Shown here: in pieces, positions 50,199 to 59,991 of the stretch | How the letters are laid out: each line of letters begins with the position of its first letter | How positions within the stretch are numbered: the first letter of the stretch is position 1 | From: an uncultured Candidatus Melainabacteria bacterium | GTDB taxonomy: Bacteria > Cyanobacteriota > Vampirovibrionia > Gastranaerophilales > Gastranaerophilaceae | DNA: 64,000 nucleotides | Reading direction: 5' to 3' | NCBI GenBank assembly: GCA_934754655.1 | Contig: CAKVIC010000009.1 | Span: forward strand, 1-64,000 | Notes under the pieces: generated by a model | The model's database searches: none | What the model saw: the letters and a program-made list of their open reading frames with translations, nothing else | What the model was told of the DNA's origin: nothing | Translations under genes and position numbers: made by a program

Positions 50199-52064
50199 TT
50201 ATTGAGTTCCTCCTAAAGTGCTTAAAACTGCTGTGTATGTAATAACTAAACAAATAATGATTGTTGTTATAATAATTAAAGCATACATATTGTACGTTTG
50301 AACATTTCCGCTTTGATACTTTGAATCAAGTATTGAAATTCTAGTTGAAAATCCGTTAATTAATTTAACGTAACCGTTCATAATATTGTTTTCAATAAAT
50401 TCAAACGATTTTACCAAAAATTTTGCGAGAGTTTGCGTAAATTTATAGTTTGAAAAGATTTTTGTTTCTATATTATTGCAAATATTAGCTGTGATATTAT
50501 AAATCTTAGTAATTACGGTATTATAAAATTTATCTAAATAAAACCCGTTTAAACTTAATTGATAAATTATCGGAACACGCCAAAAAAGATTCTTCAAATG
50601 CATTATATAAACACACCCCCAAGCAGTAAGTGCCCACCAAAAAGGTTCTGCAATCTTGTATTCAACTTTTGTTCTAATATAAAAGTAAAAAATTATGTTG
50701 CATAAAAGTAAGCCTAAATGTGTAAAAAGTTCTAATTTGTTTTTAAGAATTTTTGTAATACCATTTTTATCTACAAGTAGCAAGGCTATTTTTATTATGT
50801 AAAAAGTCGTCAAAAAAGCTATTATACAATATATTACAGAAAGAGGTTTGTCCAATGTCGTATATATAAGCTCTTTTGAAACCATGCCTGCAAAAATCAA
50901 ACCTGAAAGTGATAATGCTGATAATACAAATATAGCAAAATTATAATAATTCCATTTTTCATCATTAGGTAATGTTAAGAATAATAACGTTTTTATAAAA
51001 GCATGCGCTACAAAAAATATTATGGCTGCTTTTATGTTTAATTCTCCGATTGCAATAAGGGCTAAACCTAATTGAGCAGAGGTAGAATATGCAAGTACAC
51101 TCTTTGGGTTGCTTTGAGAGCAGGCATTTATTGAACATATAAATGCTGTCAAAATTCCAATAACAATTATGAATTTAAGAATAAAAGTTTCTAAAATAAA
51201 TAAAGGTATTAATCTAATTGTTAAGAATAAACCTAAAGCAACTAATGTTGCAGAATGTAAAAGTGCGCTAACTGGAAGTTTTGCACACATTGCATCTTGA
51301 AGCCAAGTGTAAAACGGAAATTGTGCTGATTTTACAAATGCTGAAATTGTAAACAAAAGGCAAATTGCAATATAAATTAATTTAGGAGTATAGGCATAAG
51401 TAAATATTGATATAATATTAAAATCTAAATATGATAAAGACGTAAGCTCCGGATTATTAGCGTATACATACATGTAATAAGATGTAATAATAATCCCTGC
51501 TAAAAAAGCTGTATCACCGATTCTATTTATTATAAAAACTTTTTTAGATGCAAGATTACAAATTTTATTTTTGTAATCATAAGCAATTAATAAATAAGAA
51601 ACAACTCCTGCAATTTCCCAAAAGAAATATGTTTGATATAAGTTTGGACTAAAAAACAATGCACTCATTGCAAAATTAAATAAATTTAATAATGCAAAAA
51701 ATCGGTAACTTTTTTTGTCATTTTTCATATATGATATAGCAAAGATTTGAACAAACATACTGACTAAAAACAAAACAAATGCAAAAATTAAAGCAGTTTT
51801 ATCAATATGTAATCCGCAATTAATGATAAAATCATTAATTTTAATAAAAATAAATTGATTATCATAAACCACATCGTTAGGGATTTTGTATAAAGCAATT
51901 CCTGTTAACAATGAGCCTAAAAAAGAGGTCAAAATTGTTAAAAAATAAATGATTTTTCTGTTAACAAAGACAGAAAAAAATCTTCCAATCATGATTATTA
52001 AAAATATCCACAATGGTAAAAATACTGTCAAATATATGTTATTTAAAAGAATTTCTGCCATCAC
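50199..52064 (-). CDS. nuoL: NADH-quinone oxidoreductase subunit L
   Basis: 621 aa, the longest antiporter-like subunit. Core YFFWEIAGVVSYLLIAYDY and SAQFPFYTWLQDAMCAKLPVS (conserved PFHTWLPDAM here PFYTWLQDAM, with the His and Pro changed). C-terminal long lateral helix region is present in a shortened form with little similarity. It overlaps nuoK by 4 bp. Confidence 0.93.
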   Translation of the reverse strand: MMAEILLNNIYLTVFLPLWIFLIIMIGRFFSVFVNRKIIYFLTILTSFLGSLLTGIALYKIPNDVVYDNQFIFIKINDFIINCGLHIDKTALIFAFVLFLVSMFVQIFAISYMKNDKKSYRFFALLNLFNFAMSALFFSPNLYQTYFFWEIAGVVSYLLIAYDYKNKICNLASKKVFIINRIGDTAFLAGIIITSYYMYVYANNPELTSLSYLDFNIISIFTYAYTPKLIYIAICLLFTISAFVKSAQFPFYTWLQDAMCAKLPVSALLHSATLVALGLFLTIRLIPLFILETFILKFIIVIGILTAFICSINACSQSNPKSVLAYSTSAQLGLALIAIGELNIKAAIIFFVAHAFIKTLLFLTLPNDEKWNYYNFAIFVLSALSLSGLIFAGMVSKELIYTTLDKPLSVIYCIIAFLTTFYIIKIALLLVDKNGITKILKNKLELFTHLGLLLCNIIFYFYIRTKVEYKIAEPFWWALTAWGCVYIMHLKNLFWRVPIIYQLSLNGFYLDKFYNTVITKIYNITANICNNIETKIFSNYKFTQTLAKFLVKSFEFIENNIMNGYVKLINGFSTRISILDSKYQSGNVQTYNMYALIIITTIIICLVITYTAVLSTLGGTQ

Positions 52065-52378
52065 AAATCTCCGTATGCTTCTATGTTTTCTGATTTTTTG
52101 TATTTATACATTATATAAAATAGATAAAGTCCGATAGCAAGTTCTATTGCGCCAATTGCAATGTAGAATAATGAAAATATATAGCCGTGTTTTGATAAAT
52201 TGTCACAATAAGTTCCAAAAGCAATAAAATTTATATTTATTCCTGTAAGCATAATTTCTATTGAAATTAATAATTTTATAACATGTTTTGACATTATAGA
52301 ACCGATAATGCCGATTAAAAATAAGCATAAACCTATAAATAAATAATGATATAAAGTAATTTCTGAAAACAAATTCAT
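52061..52378 (-). CDS. nuoK: NADH-quinone oxidoreductase subunit K
   Basis: 105 aa, three helices. Contains the conserved Glu residues of the E-channel: KLLISIEIMLTGININF and IGAIELAIGLYLFYI. Translation overlaps nuoJ by one base and nuoL by four. Confidence 0.94.
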   Translation of the reverse strand: MNLFSEITLYHYLFIGLCLFLIGIIGSIMSKHVIKLLISIEIMLTGININFIAFGTYCDNLSKHGYIFSLFYIAIGAIELAIGLYLFYIMYKYKKSENIEAYGDL

Positions 52379-52902
52379 TAAGATTTCACCTCTTTATTAA
52401 ATAAAACCAAACCTACAACAACGATTGTTAATATTAAAGATATTGCTTCAAATGCATAAACATAATTTACATATATTCCGTTAACAAAAGCTTCCATCGT
52501 TGTGTAAAAATTATTTTCAACAAAATTTTGTATTAAAAACCCTTCAGGTACAATTGTCAATGAAGTAAGTATTAAATAAATTAATGACATAATAAATAAA
52601 CAAGAAATTAAAATTAATAAATATTTAAGATTTGTGTCATCCTTTTTGAGATTTTTATCCTTAGTTTTAGAATTAGTAAACATTACAGATAATCCAATAA
52701 TTATTGGCACTGCAAGCCCATAAATCGCAATTTGAATTACAGCATTGTATTCAGAGCCTAATAGATAAAATAATAATCCTGCAAGGAAAAATACAACAAT
52801 TGCAGAAAGTAATGAATATATTACATTTTTTGCGCAAATAGCGGTTATTGCAAAGATTATTAAAAATATTGCGGTTAAGAAAAATAATATCGAATTAATC
52901 AT
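52378..52902 (-). CDS. nuoJ: NADH-quinone oxidoreductase subunit J
   Basis: 174 aa, five helices. Recognised from its place, the helical pattern and the family segments LLSAIVVFFLAGLLFYLLGSE and AVIQIAIYGLAVPIIIGLSVM near the conserved Tyr. Sequence is otherwise variable in this subunit. Overlaps nuoI by one base. Confidence 0.92.
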   Translation of the reverse strand: MINSILFFLTAIFLIIFAITAICAKNVIYSLLSAIVVFFLAGLLFYLLGSEYNAVIQIAIYGLAVPIIIGLSVMFTNSKTKDKNLKKDDTNLKYLLILISCLFIMSLIYLILTSLTIVPEGFLIQNFVENNFYTTMEAFVNGIYVNYVYAFEAISLILTIVVVGLVLFNKEVKS

Positions 52903-53279
52903 TAAACATTCTCCTTATTATTTTTGTAGATTAATTTTAAATCTTTTTTATCGCAAGTTGCAAGTTCAAAATCTTTTGACATTTCAATCACGCTTCTGGG
53001 GCAATAAAATGAACAATTTCCGCAAATTATACATTTTTCTAAATCAAAAATTATATTATTATTGTCATCTAATTTGATAGCACCCGAAGGGCAAACTCTT
53101 ATACAGGATCCGCATTTTATACAGCCCGATTTTAAACAAGGTTTTCCTCTAAATTTTTCAGGTAAAATTTTTCGTTTTTCAGGATATTCAAGCGTAACCG
53201 GTTTTTTGAATAAGTGTTTAAATACCATAAATAAACTTTTAAATGTATTGATAATGTGTTTGAAAAACTTTTTAAGCAT
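52902..53279 (-). CDS. nuoI: NADH-quinone oxidoreductase subunit I
   Basis: 126 aa from the ATG at 53279, which has GGAGG 5 nt upstream; a TTG four codons earlier also exists. Two 4Fe-4S motifs: CIKCGSCIRVCP (Cys53-Cys63) and CIICGNCSFYCP (Cys83-Cys93), ligating clusters N6a and N6b. It is shorter than the typical 160-180 aa. It overlaps the nuoH end by 8 bp. Confidence 0.95.
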   Translation of the reverse strand: MLKKFFKHIINTFKSLFMVFKHLFKKPVTLEYPEKRKILPEKFRGKPCLKSGCIKCGSCIRVCPSGAIKLDDNNNIIFDLEKCIICGNCSFYCPRSVIEMSKDFELATCDKKDLKLIYKNNKENV

Positions 53280-54369
53280 AAAGTCCTCCAATCGCGTATT
53301 TAAAAATTACCATTAAAAATAAATTTAAAATGGAAAGTGGTAATAAAATTGTCCAAGAAAATTTGAGTAAATCAAAAGATGCTAATCGGGGTAAAGTTGC
53401 TCTAACCCAAATAACAACAAATATTATCAAAAAAGCTTTTAAAAATAGCCAAAAAGCTTGTTCAAAATAAATTAAAACACCTGCAATATTTTCAGAAAAA
53501 ATTATAGGTGACAGGTATTTGCCAAAAGGTGATAAAAAACCACCTAAAAATAAAATAGAAATAAATAATGCATTTGCAAAAAGCATTGCATATTCACTTA
53601 AATAAAACATTGCAAATCGCATGCCAGAATATTCCGTATTATATCCGCAAATTAATTCACTTTCAGCTTCTGGCAAATCAAAAGGGCATCTGTTTAATTC
53701 AGCTAAGGTTGAAATAAACATTATAACAAATCCTAAAAAACAAGGTATAAAAAACCAATTAAAGAACCCTTTTGTTGACATTTGTGCATAAGTTATTTGC
53801 AATAAATTCATTGATGATGCAAGAACAATTATGCTTAAAACTGTAAATGCGATTGGTAATTCATAAGCCAAAATCTGCGCAACATTTCTTATAGCTCCGA
53901 TTAAAGAGTATTTGTTGTTGCTTGCAAAACCGCCAAGAAATATTGATAAAATAGGTAACGTTGCAAACACTAAATATATTAAAATATTTGTTTTAAAATC
54001 CATAAACACAAATTCAGAACTAAAAGGAATAAATCCTAAAACAACAGGAACGCTTATAAAAATTAAAATTGGAGCAAGATTAAATAAAAATTTATCGACA
54101 CCATTTGGCGTGATATTTTCTTTGCATAATAATTTAAAAGCATCTGCAATGGTTTGCAGAACTCCCCAAAAACCAACTCTGTTTGGGCCTTTTCTTTGTG
54201 TAAAATATCCTAACAATTTTCTTTCAGCAAGGACTAGTGCAATAACAATAATTAAAATTGCAACAAAAATTATTAAAAAAGGTATAACATAAAAAGTTAC
54301 ATCACCCCAAAATTGAGGAATGTTGTGTTTTGCAAGAAATTCAATGTATAAACAATATAGATAATTCAT
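53272..54369 (-). CDS. nuoH: NADH-quinone oxidoreductase subunit H
   Basis: 365 aa, eight membrane helices, forms part of the quinone cavity. Family signatures: LLGYFTQRKGPNRVGFWGVLQ and EADAFKLL-type segment reading ADAFKLLCKENI; PFDLPEAESELICGYNTEYS is diagnostic. Starts 1 bp after the nuoD stop. In the ancestral gene order nuoE, nuoF and nuoG would lie between nuoD and here. Confidence 0.96.
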   Translation of the reverse strand: MNYLYCLYIEFLAKHNIPQFWGDVTFYVIPFLIIFVAILIIVIALVLAERKLLGYFTQRKGPNRVGFWGVLQTIADAFKLLCKENITPNGVDKFLFNLAPILIFISVPVVLGFIPFSSEFVFMDFKTNILIYLVFATLPILSIFLGGFASNNKYSLIGAIRNVAQILAYELPIAFTVLSIIVLASSMNLLQITYAQMSTKGFFNWFFIPCFLGFVIMFISTLAELNRCPFDLPEAESELICGYNTEYSGMRFAMFYLSEYAMLFANALFISILFLGGFLSPFGKYLSPIIFSENIAGVLIYFEQAFWLFLKAFLIIFVVIWVRATLPRLASFDLLKFSWTILLPLSILNLFLMVIFKYAIGGLYA

Positions 54370-54370
54370 A

Positions 54371-55456
54371 TTATTTATCCACCTCCGGTAAAATTATGTC
54401 TAAAGAGCCACTTATTGCAATTGCATCGTTTAGATATGTACCAACTAATAGCTTTCGTAATAAATTTACTGAATAATAAGATGGAGTTCGCCACTTTAAT
54501 CTATATGGTTTATCTTTGCCGTCAGAATTAATATATAAACTTGCTAAACCTCTAGGGGCTTCTATTTCTGAATAATATTCACCATCTGGAAGCTTTAAAT
54601 TAAGCGGCTTGATTAATGTTTGTTCAAATTTTAATGTTTTAATTTTTGTTAAAGCTTGATTCACAATTTTTAGACTTTCTTGTATTTCTAAAACCCTTGC
54701 TTTGTATCTGGCCCAAGAATCTTTTTTGTCAGAGATTATGATATTAAAATCAATGTTATTATATAATTTATCAAATTTTCGAAAATCCAAACTAACCCCG
54801 CTTGCTCTTAAATTTACGCCTGTAATTCCATTATTTAATGCTATATCCGACTCTAATACACCTTTATCAACTGTTCTTGACAAAAATATTGGATTCTCGG
54901 TTATCAAATCTTCATAGTCTTTTATTTTTGACTTAATAATCTTAGAAATATTTTCCACTTCTTCTAAGTCAAAAATGTCGTGTCTTACTCCGCCAAATAC
55001 AAAATAGTTGTACATCATTCTTTGACCTGTTAATTTTTCTAGATATTGTAAAATTAATTCTCTTTCTCTAAAAGCATAAAAGAATGGCGAAACAGCTCCT
55101 AAATCCATTAAAAAAGCCCCTATCCATAATAAGTGAGATGCTATACGATTTAATTCTAAAAGTAAAATTCTAATATTTTTAACTTTTTCAGAAAGCTCAA
55201 TTTCAAGCGCATTTTCAACTGTTCGACAGAATAATTCTGAATAAAAAAATCCTGCTAAATAATCAATCCTGTCTACAGTTGGTAGATATTGAATATAAGA
55301 AAGTTTTTCTGCCATTTTCTCCATTCCACGATGAAGATAACCTACATCGGGCTCGCAGGAAATTATTTTTTCGCCGTCAAGTTCAAGAATGAGCCTTAAA
55401 ACGCCGTGTGTAGAAGGATGTTGCGGTCCAAGGTTAAGTTTGTAAACTCTATTCAT
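54371..55456 (-). CDS. nuoD: NADH-quinone oxidoreductase subunit D
   Basis: 361 aa, the 49-kDa-type subunit that forms the quinone site. Signatures: LNLGPQHPSTHGVLRLILEL, the GYLHRGMEKM motif, PTVDRIDYLAGF, then the C-terminal region ending LDIILPEVDK. Shorter than the roughly 400-aa norm. It overlaps nuoC by 8 bp. NuoC and NuoD are separate, unlike the fusion in Escherichia. Confidence 0.96.
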   Translation of the reverse strand: MNRVYKLNLGPQHPSTHGVLRLILELDGEKIISCEPDVGYLHRGMEKMAEKLSYIQYLPTVDRIDYLAGFFYSELFCRTVENALEIELSEKVKNIRILLLELNRIASHLLWIGAFLMDLGAVSPFFYAFRERELILQYLEKLTGQRMMYNYFVFGGVRHDIFDLEEVENISKIIKSKIKDYEDLITENPIFLSRTVDKGVLESDIALNNGITGVNLRASGVSLDFRKFDKLYNNIDFNIIISDKKDSWARYKARVLEIQESLKIVNQALTKIKTLKFEQTLIKPLNLKLPDGEYYSEIEAPRGLASLYINSDGKDKPYRLKWRTPSYYSVNLLRKLLVGTYLNDAIAISGSLDIILPEVDK

Positions 55457-55868
55457 TCCAACCTAACCTTTCATCATTTTGTACATAATCTTTTTTTAAA
55501 GGATGACCATTCCAACTTTGTGGAAGATAAAGCCTTTTAAGATTTTTATTGCCTTCAAAAATAATGCCAAATAAATCATAAATTTCATTTTCATCAGCAA
55601 TAGCTGAACCAAAGATATCAATGATAGTTTCATAGTTTGTGTTATTATAATGAATTTTCAGTGATTCGTTTTTTTGTGGGGAATATAAATTGTAAATTAA
55701 TTCAATTCCATTTTCTTGATAATCAACCGCGATAATTTCTTTTAGTAATGTATAATTATAGCTTTCTTTTAGAATTTTTAATAAATTTTTCAAGCCAAAA
55801 TTCGCGTAAATTTTATTGTTACGAATTTCAATGTTATTAAATTTTTCTTTTAATTCTTGAATATTCAT
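55449..55868 (-). CDS. nuoC: NADH-quinone oxidoreductase subunit C
   Basis: 139 aa. The 30-kDa-type signature is complete: NEIYDLFGIIFEGNKNLKRLYLP followed by WNGHPLKKDYVQ (given here as LFGIIFEGNKNLKRLYLP and WNGHPLKKDY). Bridges the peripheral arm. It starts 9 bp after the nuoB stop. Confidence 0.94.
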   Translation of the reverse strand: MNIQELKEKFNNIEIRNNKIYANFGLKNLLKILKESYNYTLLKEIIAVDYQENGIELIYNLYSPQKNESLKIHYNNTNYETIIDIFGSAIADENEIYDLFGIIFEGNKNLKRLYLPQSWNGHPLKKDYVQNDERLGWNE

Positions 55869-55876
55869 TTTTTAAT

Positions 55877-56434
55877 TTATACTCCGAATTTTGTTATGTT
55901 CAAATCTTCTGCTATTAATAAACCACAATCCTCATGAAGTCTTGAGGAATGTGAATTTACAAAATTTTTTCTAGTTAAAATAGATTCTTTTTTTATATTT
56001 TTTTGCAATTTTCTTAAAGCGTCAATTAAAGCTTCAGGCTTAGGCGGACACATTGGCAAATAAATATCCACAGGGATTATTTTATCGATTCCGTTAACTA
56101 CGGAATACGAGGTTTCTGCAAACATTCCACCACCACAAGTGCACGCACCCATCGCGATAACGTATTTAGGCTCAGGCATTTGTTCGTATAATCTTAATAA
56201 AGCCGGTGCCATTTTGTGTGTAATTGTTCCCGCGCAAATTAATAAATCGGCTTGCCTTGGCGAGCCGCGAAAGACTTCAGAGCCAAATCTTGCAATATCA
56301 TTATTAGAAGCTACCGTTTGCATCATTTCGATTCCGCAACAAGAAGTCGCAAAGGTTAGTGGCCAAAGAGAATTAGCTCGGCTCCAGTTTAATAAAAAAT
56401 CTATCGAAGATATTATTACATTCATTATATCCAC
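55877..56434 (-). CDS. nuoB: NADH-quinone oxidoreductase subunit B
   Basis: 185 aa, carries the terminal N2 4Fe-4S cluster. Ligands are present: Cys32-Cys33 ([10 protein letters not shown]), Cys98 (MGACTCGGG) and Cys129 (MCPPKPEA). Overlaps nuoA by 10 bp. Distinguished from hydrogenase small subunits by its place in the nuo operon. Confidence 0.96.
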   Translation of the reverse strand: MDIMNVIISSIDFLLNWSRANSLWPLTFATSCCGIEMMQTVASNNDIARFGSEVFRGSPRQADLLICAGTITHKMAPALLRLYEQMPEPKYVIAMGACTCGGGMFAETSYSVVNGIDKIIPVDIYLPMCPPKPEALIDALRKLQKNIKKESILTRKNFVNSHSSRLHEDCGLLIAEDLNITKFGV

Positions 56435-56778
56435 CTCAAGATTTTTTTATTAATTGCATAATAAAGCCCAATTAAAAGTATTGAAATAAATACAAAAGCT
56501 TCTATAATCGCAAAAATGCCTAATTTGTTACAATAAATTGCAAACGGGTATAGAAAAATTGTTTCAATATCAAAAATCAAAAATAAAATTGCATAGTTAA
56601 AATATTTTATATCAAATTTAATATTTGCATCTGAAAAAGTGTCAACTCCGCATTCATAAGTCGTGTTTTTTATTTTTGATTCTTTTTTGTATTGACAGAT
56701 AAAACCTGCAATAACCATTAATACGGCACAAAACGTTGAAAGTATTATGAATATTAATAAACAAATCAATTCTTTCAA
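56425..56778 (-). CDS. nuoA: NADH-quinone oxidoreductase subunit A
   Basis: 117 aa, three helices. Signature [15 protein letters not shown] with the key Cys, then [12 protein letters not shown]. First gene of the 11-gene nuo operon, which runs nuoABCDHIJKLMN to 47258. It is divergent from the TPR gene at 56861; the intergenic 82 bp must hold both promoters. Confidence 0.95.
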   Translation of the reverse strand: MKELICLLIFIILSTFCAVLMVIAGFICQYKKESKIKNTTYECGVDTFSDANIKFDIKYFNYAILFLIFDIETIFLYPFAIYCNKLGIFAIIEAFVFISILLIGLYYAINKKILRWI

Positions 56779-56860
56779 AATATTAAAGCCCCTTTTTATA
56801 TATTCTCTCTTAAAAATTTTTTTGATACAATAGATTATTATATAATATTAAGATAAATTT

Positions 56861-57487
56861 ATGCGACAACTTGCTATAACAATAATAACATTATTTTTAT
56901 TAAATTCAGTTTCTTTGATACCTGTATATTCTGCACTAAATGGAAGATTAGAGTATCAAATTCCAATTGATTATTCTCAATTGTCTGAAAATGAACTCAA
57001 TTTAAAAGCTGAAAAATCTTTCTACAATGCACTAAAAACAAATGATACAAAGGTCAATGATGACATAACGCAAGCTTTAATGTTATATAACATTTTACAA
57101 AAAATTAATCCTGATAAGGTTATTTATTATGTAAAAAGTGGAATTTTGTATGATAAAATCAATTTAAATAAATATGCTAAAAGTAATTTTTCGATGGCAA
57201 TAAGTACTAATCCAGATATTCCTGAATCATATTATTATTTTGGTGAATATTATTATAAAAGGCAAATGTATAGAAAAGCTTTAAAATTGTATCTTGTTGC
57301 ATATAAATTAAATATGAAACCGAATTATGATTTAGTATATAAACTCGGTGATATTTATCAAAAATTAGGAGATACAAAAAATGCTTTGAAATATTTGCAA
57401 ATTGAGAATTCTCAAAACCCAAGCGAGAAGCTTGATGCAAAAATCAAACTTTTAGAATCTTTAAACGCGACAAATACTGAATATTAA
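56861..57487 (+). CDS. Exported TPR-like protein
   Basis: 208 aa. Signal peptide at 1-24 (LAITIITLFLLNSVSLIPVYSA), then a helical region with about three TPR-like hairpins in the C-terminal half (PDIPESYYYFGEYYYKRQMY, NYDLVYKLGDIYQKLGDTKN). Probably periplasmic. No SD is obvious before the ATG. Divergent from the nuo operon; function unknown. Confidence 0.72.
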   Translation: MRQLAITIITLFLLNSVSLIPVYSALNGRLEYQIPIDYSQLSENELNLKAEKSFYNALKTNDTKVNDDITQALMLYNILQKINPDKVIYYVKSGILYDKINLNKYAKSNFSMAISTNPDIPESYYYFGEYYYKRQMYRKALKLYLVAYKLNMKPNYDLVYKLGDIYQKLGDTKNALKYLQIENSQNPSEKLDAKIKLLESLNATNTEY

Positions 57488-57593
57488 CTTTCATGTAAAT
57501 ACTTCAAAATGCTACAATTGATATAAAATTACATTACTTGTAAAAAGTATGTGTAGGTTTTACAATATAACTTGTAAATAGGTGAATGCTTTA

Positions 57594-59951
57594 ATGAAAA
57601 CGACTTTAGATAAATTGCGTGTCGGAAAAGACGCAATAATAGCTGAAATAAATTGTGAAGATACCGCTTTAAGATGTCATATTTTAGATATGGGACTAAC
57701 TCCTGGTGTAGAGGTTACAATGATAAAAACCGCTCCGATGGGTGATCCTATGGAAATTCGCGTTAGAGGTTATGAATTAACATTAAGAAAGCATGATGCG
57801 TCAAAAATTTTGATTACATCAATTCATGATGCGCATAATTGCAAGCGTGAAAGCCGAGAATTTGAAAATATTGAACACTCTTTAAAAGGTGAAGAAGTTG
57901 AATATACTTCAAGAAAAAACAAATTCCCACTAAAAACAAAATTATCATTAGCTTTAGTTGGAAATCAAAACTGTGGTAAAACAACTTTATTTAATCAATT
58001 AACAGGTTCTAGTCAGCGTGTTGGAAATTTCCCTGGAGTTACAGTTGATAGAACAGATGGAACAATAAAAGAGCATAGTGAAGTTACAATAACTGATTTA
58101 CCAGGGATTTATTCACTTTCTCCATACAGCAATGAAGAAATTGTTACGAGAAATTTTATATTAAACGAAAAACCGGATGGAATTATTAATATTGTTGATG
58201 CAACAAATATTGAGCGTAACCTCTTTTTAACAACTCAATTAATGGAATTAAATGTTCCAATGGTAATTGCACTTAATATGATGGATGAGGTTAATCTTAA
58301 TGGCGGAAGTATTGATGTTAACGGTTTAGAATCGACATTAGGCGTGCCGGTTGTTTTAATTTCTGCGGCACAAAATGAAGGTATCGAAGAGCTTGTTGAT
58401 CATATAATTAATGTCGCAAAATATTCAGAATATCCAATGAGATTAGATTTTTGTGCAGATAAAGACGGAAAAGAAGGTGCTGTTCATAGGTGTATTCATT
58501 CTATAAGTCATTTGATTGAAGATAATGCTAAAGCTGTAAAAATTCCCTTGCGCTTTGCTGCGACAAAGCTGGTAGAAGGTGATAATCTAATGAAAGAATC
58601 TCTTGGCTTGGGTGAAAAAGAGATTACTATTTGTGAACAAATCATCGTTCAGATGGAAGAAGAAACAAATCTCGATAGAAAAGCTGCAATGGCAGATATG
58701 CGTTTTACGTTTATTGAAAAACTTTGTGATAAATATGTTTTAAAACCACAAGAAAGCGCAGGACATAGGCTTTCTACAAATTTAGATAAAATTTTAACAG
58801 GTAAATATACTGCAATTCCGGCTTTTTTAGCAATAATGGCATTAATTTTTTATTTAACTTTTGGTTCAATTGGAGCTTTTTTGTCAGATTTAATGGCTTT
58901 AGGAATTGAAAAATTTACAATAATTGTAGATAATATGCTGTCAGCTTATGGTTTGAACGAGGTTGTTCACTCTTTAATAATAGATGGTATTTTTGCAGGC
59001 GTCGGTAGTGTTTTAAGTTTTTTGCCATTAATAGTCGTATTATTTTTCTTTCTATCAATATTAGAAGATACCGGTTACATGGCGCGAGTAGCTTTTGTGA
59101 TGGATAAAATGCTCAGAAAAATCGGGCTTTCGGGTAGAAGTTTTGTCCCAATGCTAATTGGTTTTGGTTGTAGTGTTCCTGCAATAATGGCAACTAGAAC
59201 TTTACCATCTGAACGTGATAGAAAAATGACAATATTTTTAACACCTTTTATGAGTTGTTCCGCAAAATTGCCGATTTACGCTTTGTTTACAGCCGCATTT
59301 TTTGCAAAAAATCAAGTATTAGTGATTATTAGCTTGTATTTGCTTGGAATTTTAGTTGGTATAATTTCTGCCTATGTTATGAAATTGTTTATTTTTAAAG
59401 GAAAGCCCGTTCCTTTTGTAATGGAATTGCCAAATTATAGAATGCCCGGATTTGGTAATGTTTATCGTTTAATATACTTAAAAGCAAAAGATTTTGTAAC
59501 AAAAGCATTTACATTAATATTTTGGGCAACAATTATTATTTGGTTTTTACAAACTTTTGATTTGAAATTAAATTTGGTGTCAAATTCTTCTGAAAGTTTA
59601 TTGGCGGTTTTAGGAAACATTGTAACACCGATATTTGCACCTTTAGGCATTAATGATTGGCGTATTTCTACGGCGTTTATAACAGGTTTTATGGCAAAAG
59701 AAAGTGTTGTTAGTACTTTAAGCGTTTTATTAGGCGGTGATATTGATAAATTACCGTTGTTATTTAATCAATTAACGGCTTTTGTATTTTTGGTGTTTTC
59801 ACTATTGTATACACCATGTGTGGCAGCGATTGCAACAGTAAAAAGAGAACTTGGTCGACGTTATGCTTTTTTAGTAATATTGCTACAATGTTCAATTGCT
59901 TGGTTTGTAGCTTTTAGTGTTTATAAAATTGGTATAATAATTGGTGGTTAA
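57594..59951 (+). CDS. feoB: Ferrous iron transport FeoA-FeoB fusion protein
   Basis: 785 aa. N-terminal FeoA/SH3-like domain (residues 1-78, LDMGLTPGVEVTMIKTAPMG) is fused to a complete FeoB. The cytosolic G domain has G1 GNQNCGKT (123-130), G2 FPGVTVDRT, G3 TDLPGIYSLSPYSNEE and G4 LNMMDE; the membrane domain has two Gate motifs with conserved Cys (GFGCSVPAIMATRTL, SCSAKLPIYAL). It takes up Fe2+ across the inner membrane. The start is the ATG at 57594, with AGGTGA 9 nt upstream; a GTG four codons earlier is possible. Typical for anaerobes. Confidence 0.96.
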   Translation: MKTTLDKLRVGKDAIIAEINCEDTALRCHILDMGLTPGVEVTMIKTAPMGDPMEIRVRGYELTLRKHDASKILITSIHDAHNCKRESREFENIEHSLKGEEVEYTSRKNKFPLKTKLSLALVGNQNCGKTTLFNQLTGSSQRVGNFPGVTVDRTDGTIKEHSEVTITDLPGIYSLSPYSNEEIVTRNFILNEKPDGIINIVDATNIERNLFLTTQLMELNVPMVIALNMMDEVNLNGGSIDVNGLESTLGVPVVLISAAQNEGIEELVDHIINVAKYSEYPMRLDFCADKDGKEGAVHRCIHSISHLIEDNAKAVKIPLRFAATKLVEGDNLMKESLGLGEKEITICEQIIVQMEEETNLDRKAAMADMRFTFIEKLCDKYVLKPQESAGHRLSTNLDKILTGKYTAIPAFLAIMALIFYLTFGSIGAFLSDLMALGIEKFTIIVDNMLSAYGLNEVVHSLIIDGIFAGVGSVLSFLPLIVVLFFFLSILEDTGYMARVAFVMDKMLRKIGLSGRSFVPMLIGFGCSVPAIMATRTLPSERDRKMTIFLTPFMSCSAKLPIYALFTAAFFAKNQVLVIISLYLLGILVGIISAYVMKLFIFKGKPVPFVMELPNYRMPGFGNVYRLIYLKAKDFVTKAFTLIFWATIIIWFLQTFDLKLNLVSNSSESLLAVLGNIVTPIFAPLGINDWRISTAFITGFMAKESVVSTLSVLLGGDIDKLPLLFNQLTAFVFLVFSLLYTPCVAAIATVKRELGRRYAFLVILLQCSIAWFVAFSVYKIGIIIGG

Positions 59952-59967
59952 ATTAATTAACCACCAA
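59941..59967. terminator. Shared terminator between feoB and pilin gene
   Basis: Stem TTGGTGGTTAA (59941-59951) with TTAACCACCAA (59957-59967), 5-nt loop, T-rich tail on the plus side. Its left arm overlaps the feoB stop codon. It may also serve the convergent pilin gene ending at 59992. Confidence 0.75.
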
Positions 59968-59991
59968 TTTTAAATTTTATGTGATTTTAAA

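Noticed and set aside
47258..56778. The nuo-like operon as a formate hydrogenlyase or Mrp antiporter
   Set aside because: NuoA, NuoC, NuoJ and NuoK are present with quinone-site NuoD and NuoH features and no hydrogenase cysteine pairs were seen in NuoD.
57207..57440. Antisense and alternate-frame open frames inside conserved genes
   Set aside because: They lack ribosome sites and their amino-acid composition follows from the real gene on the other strand.
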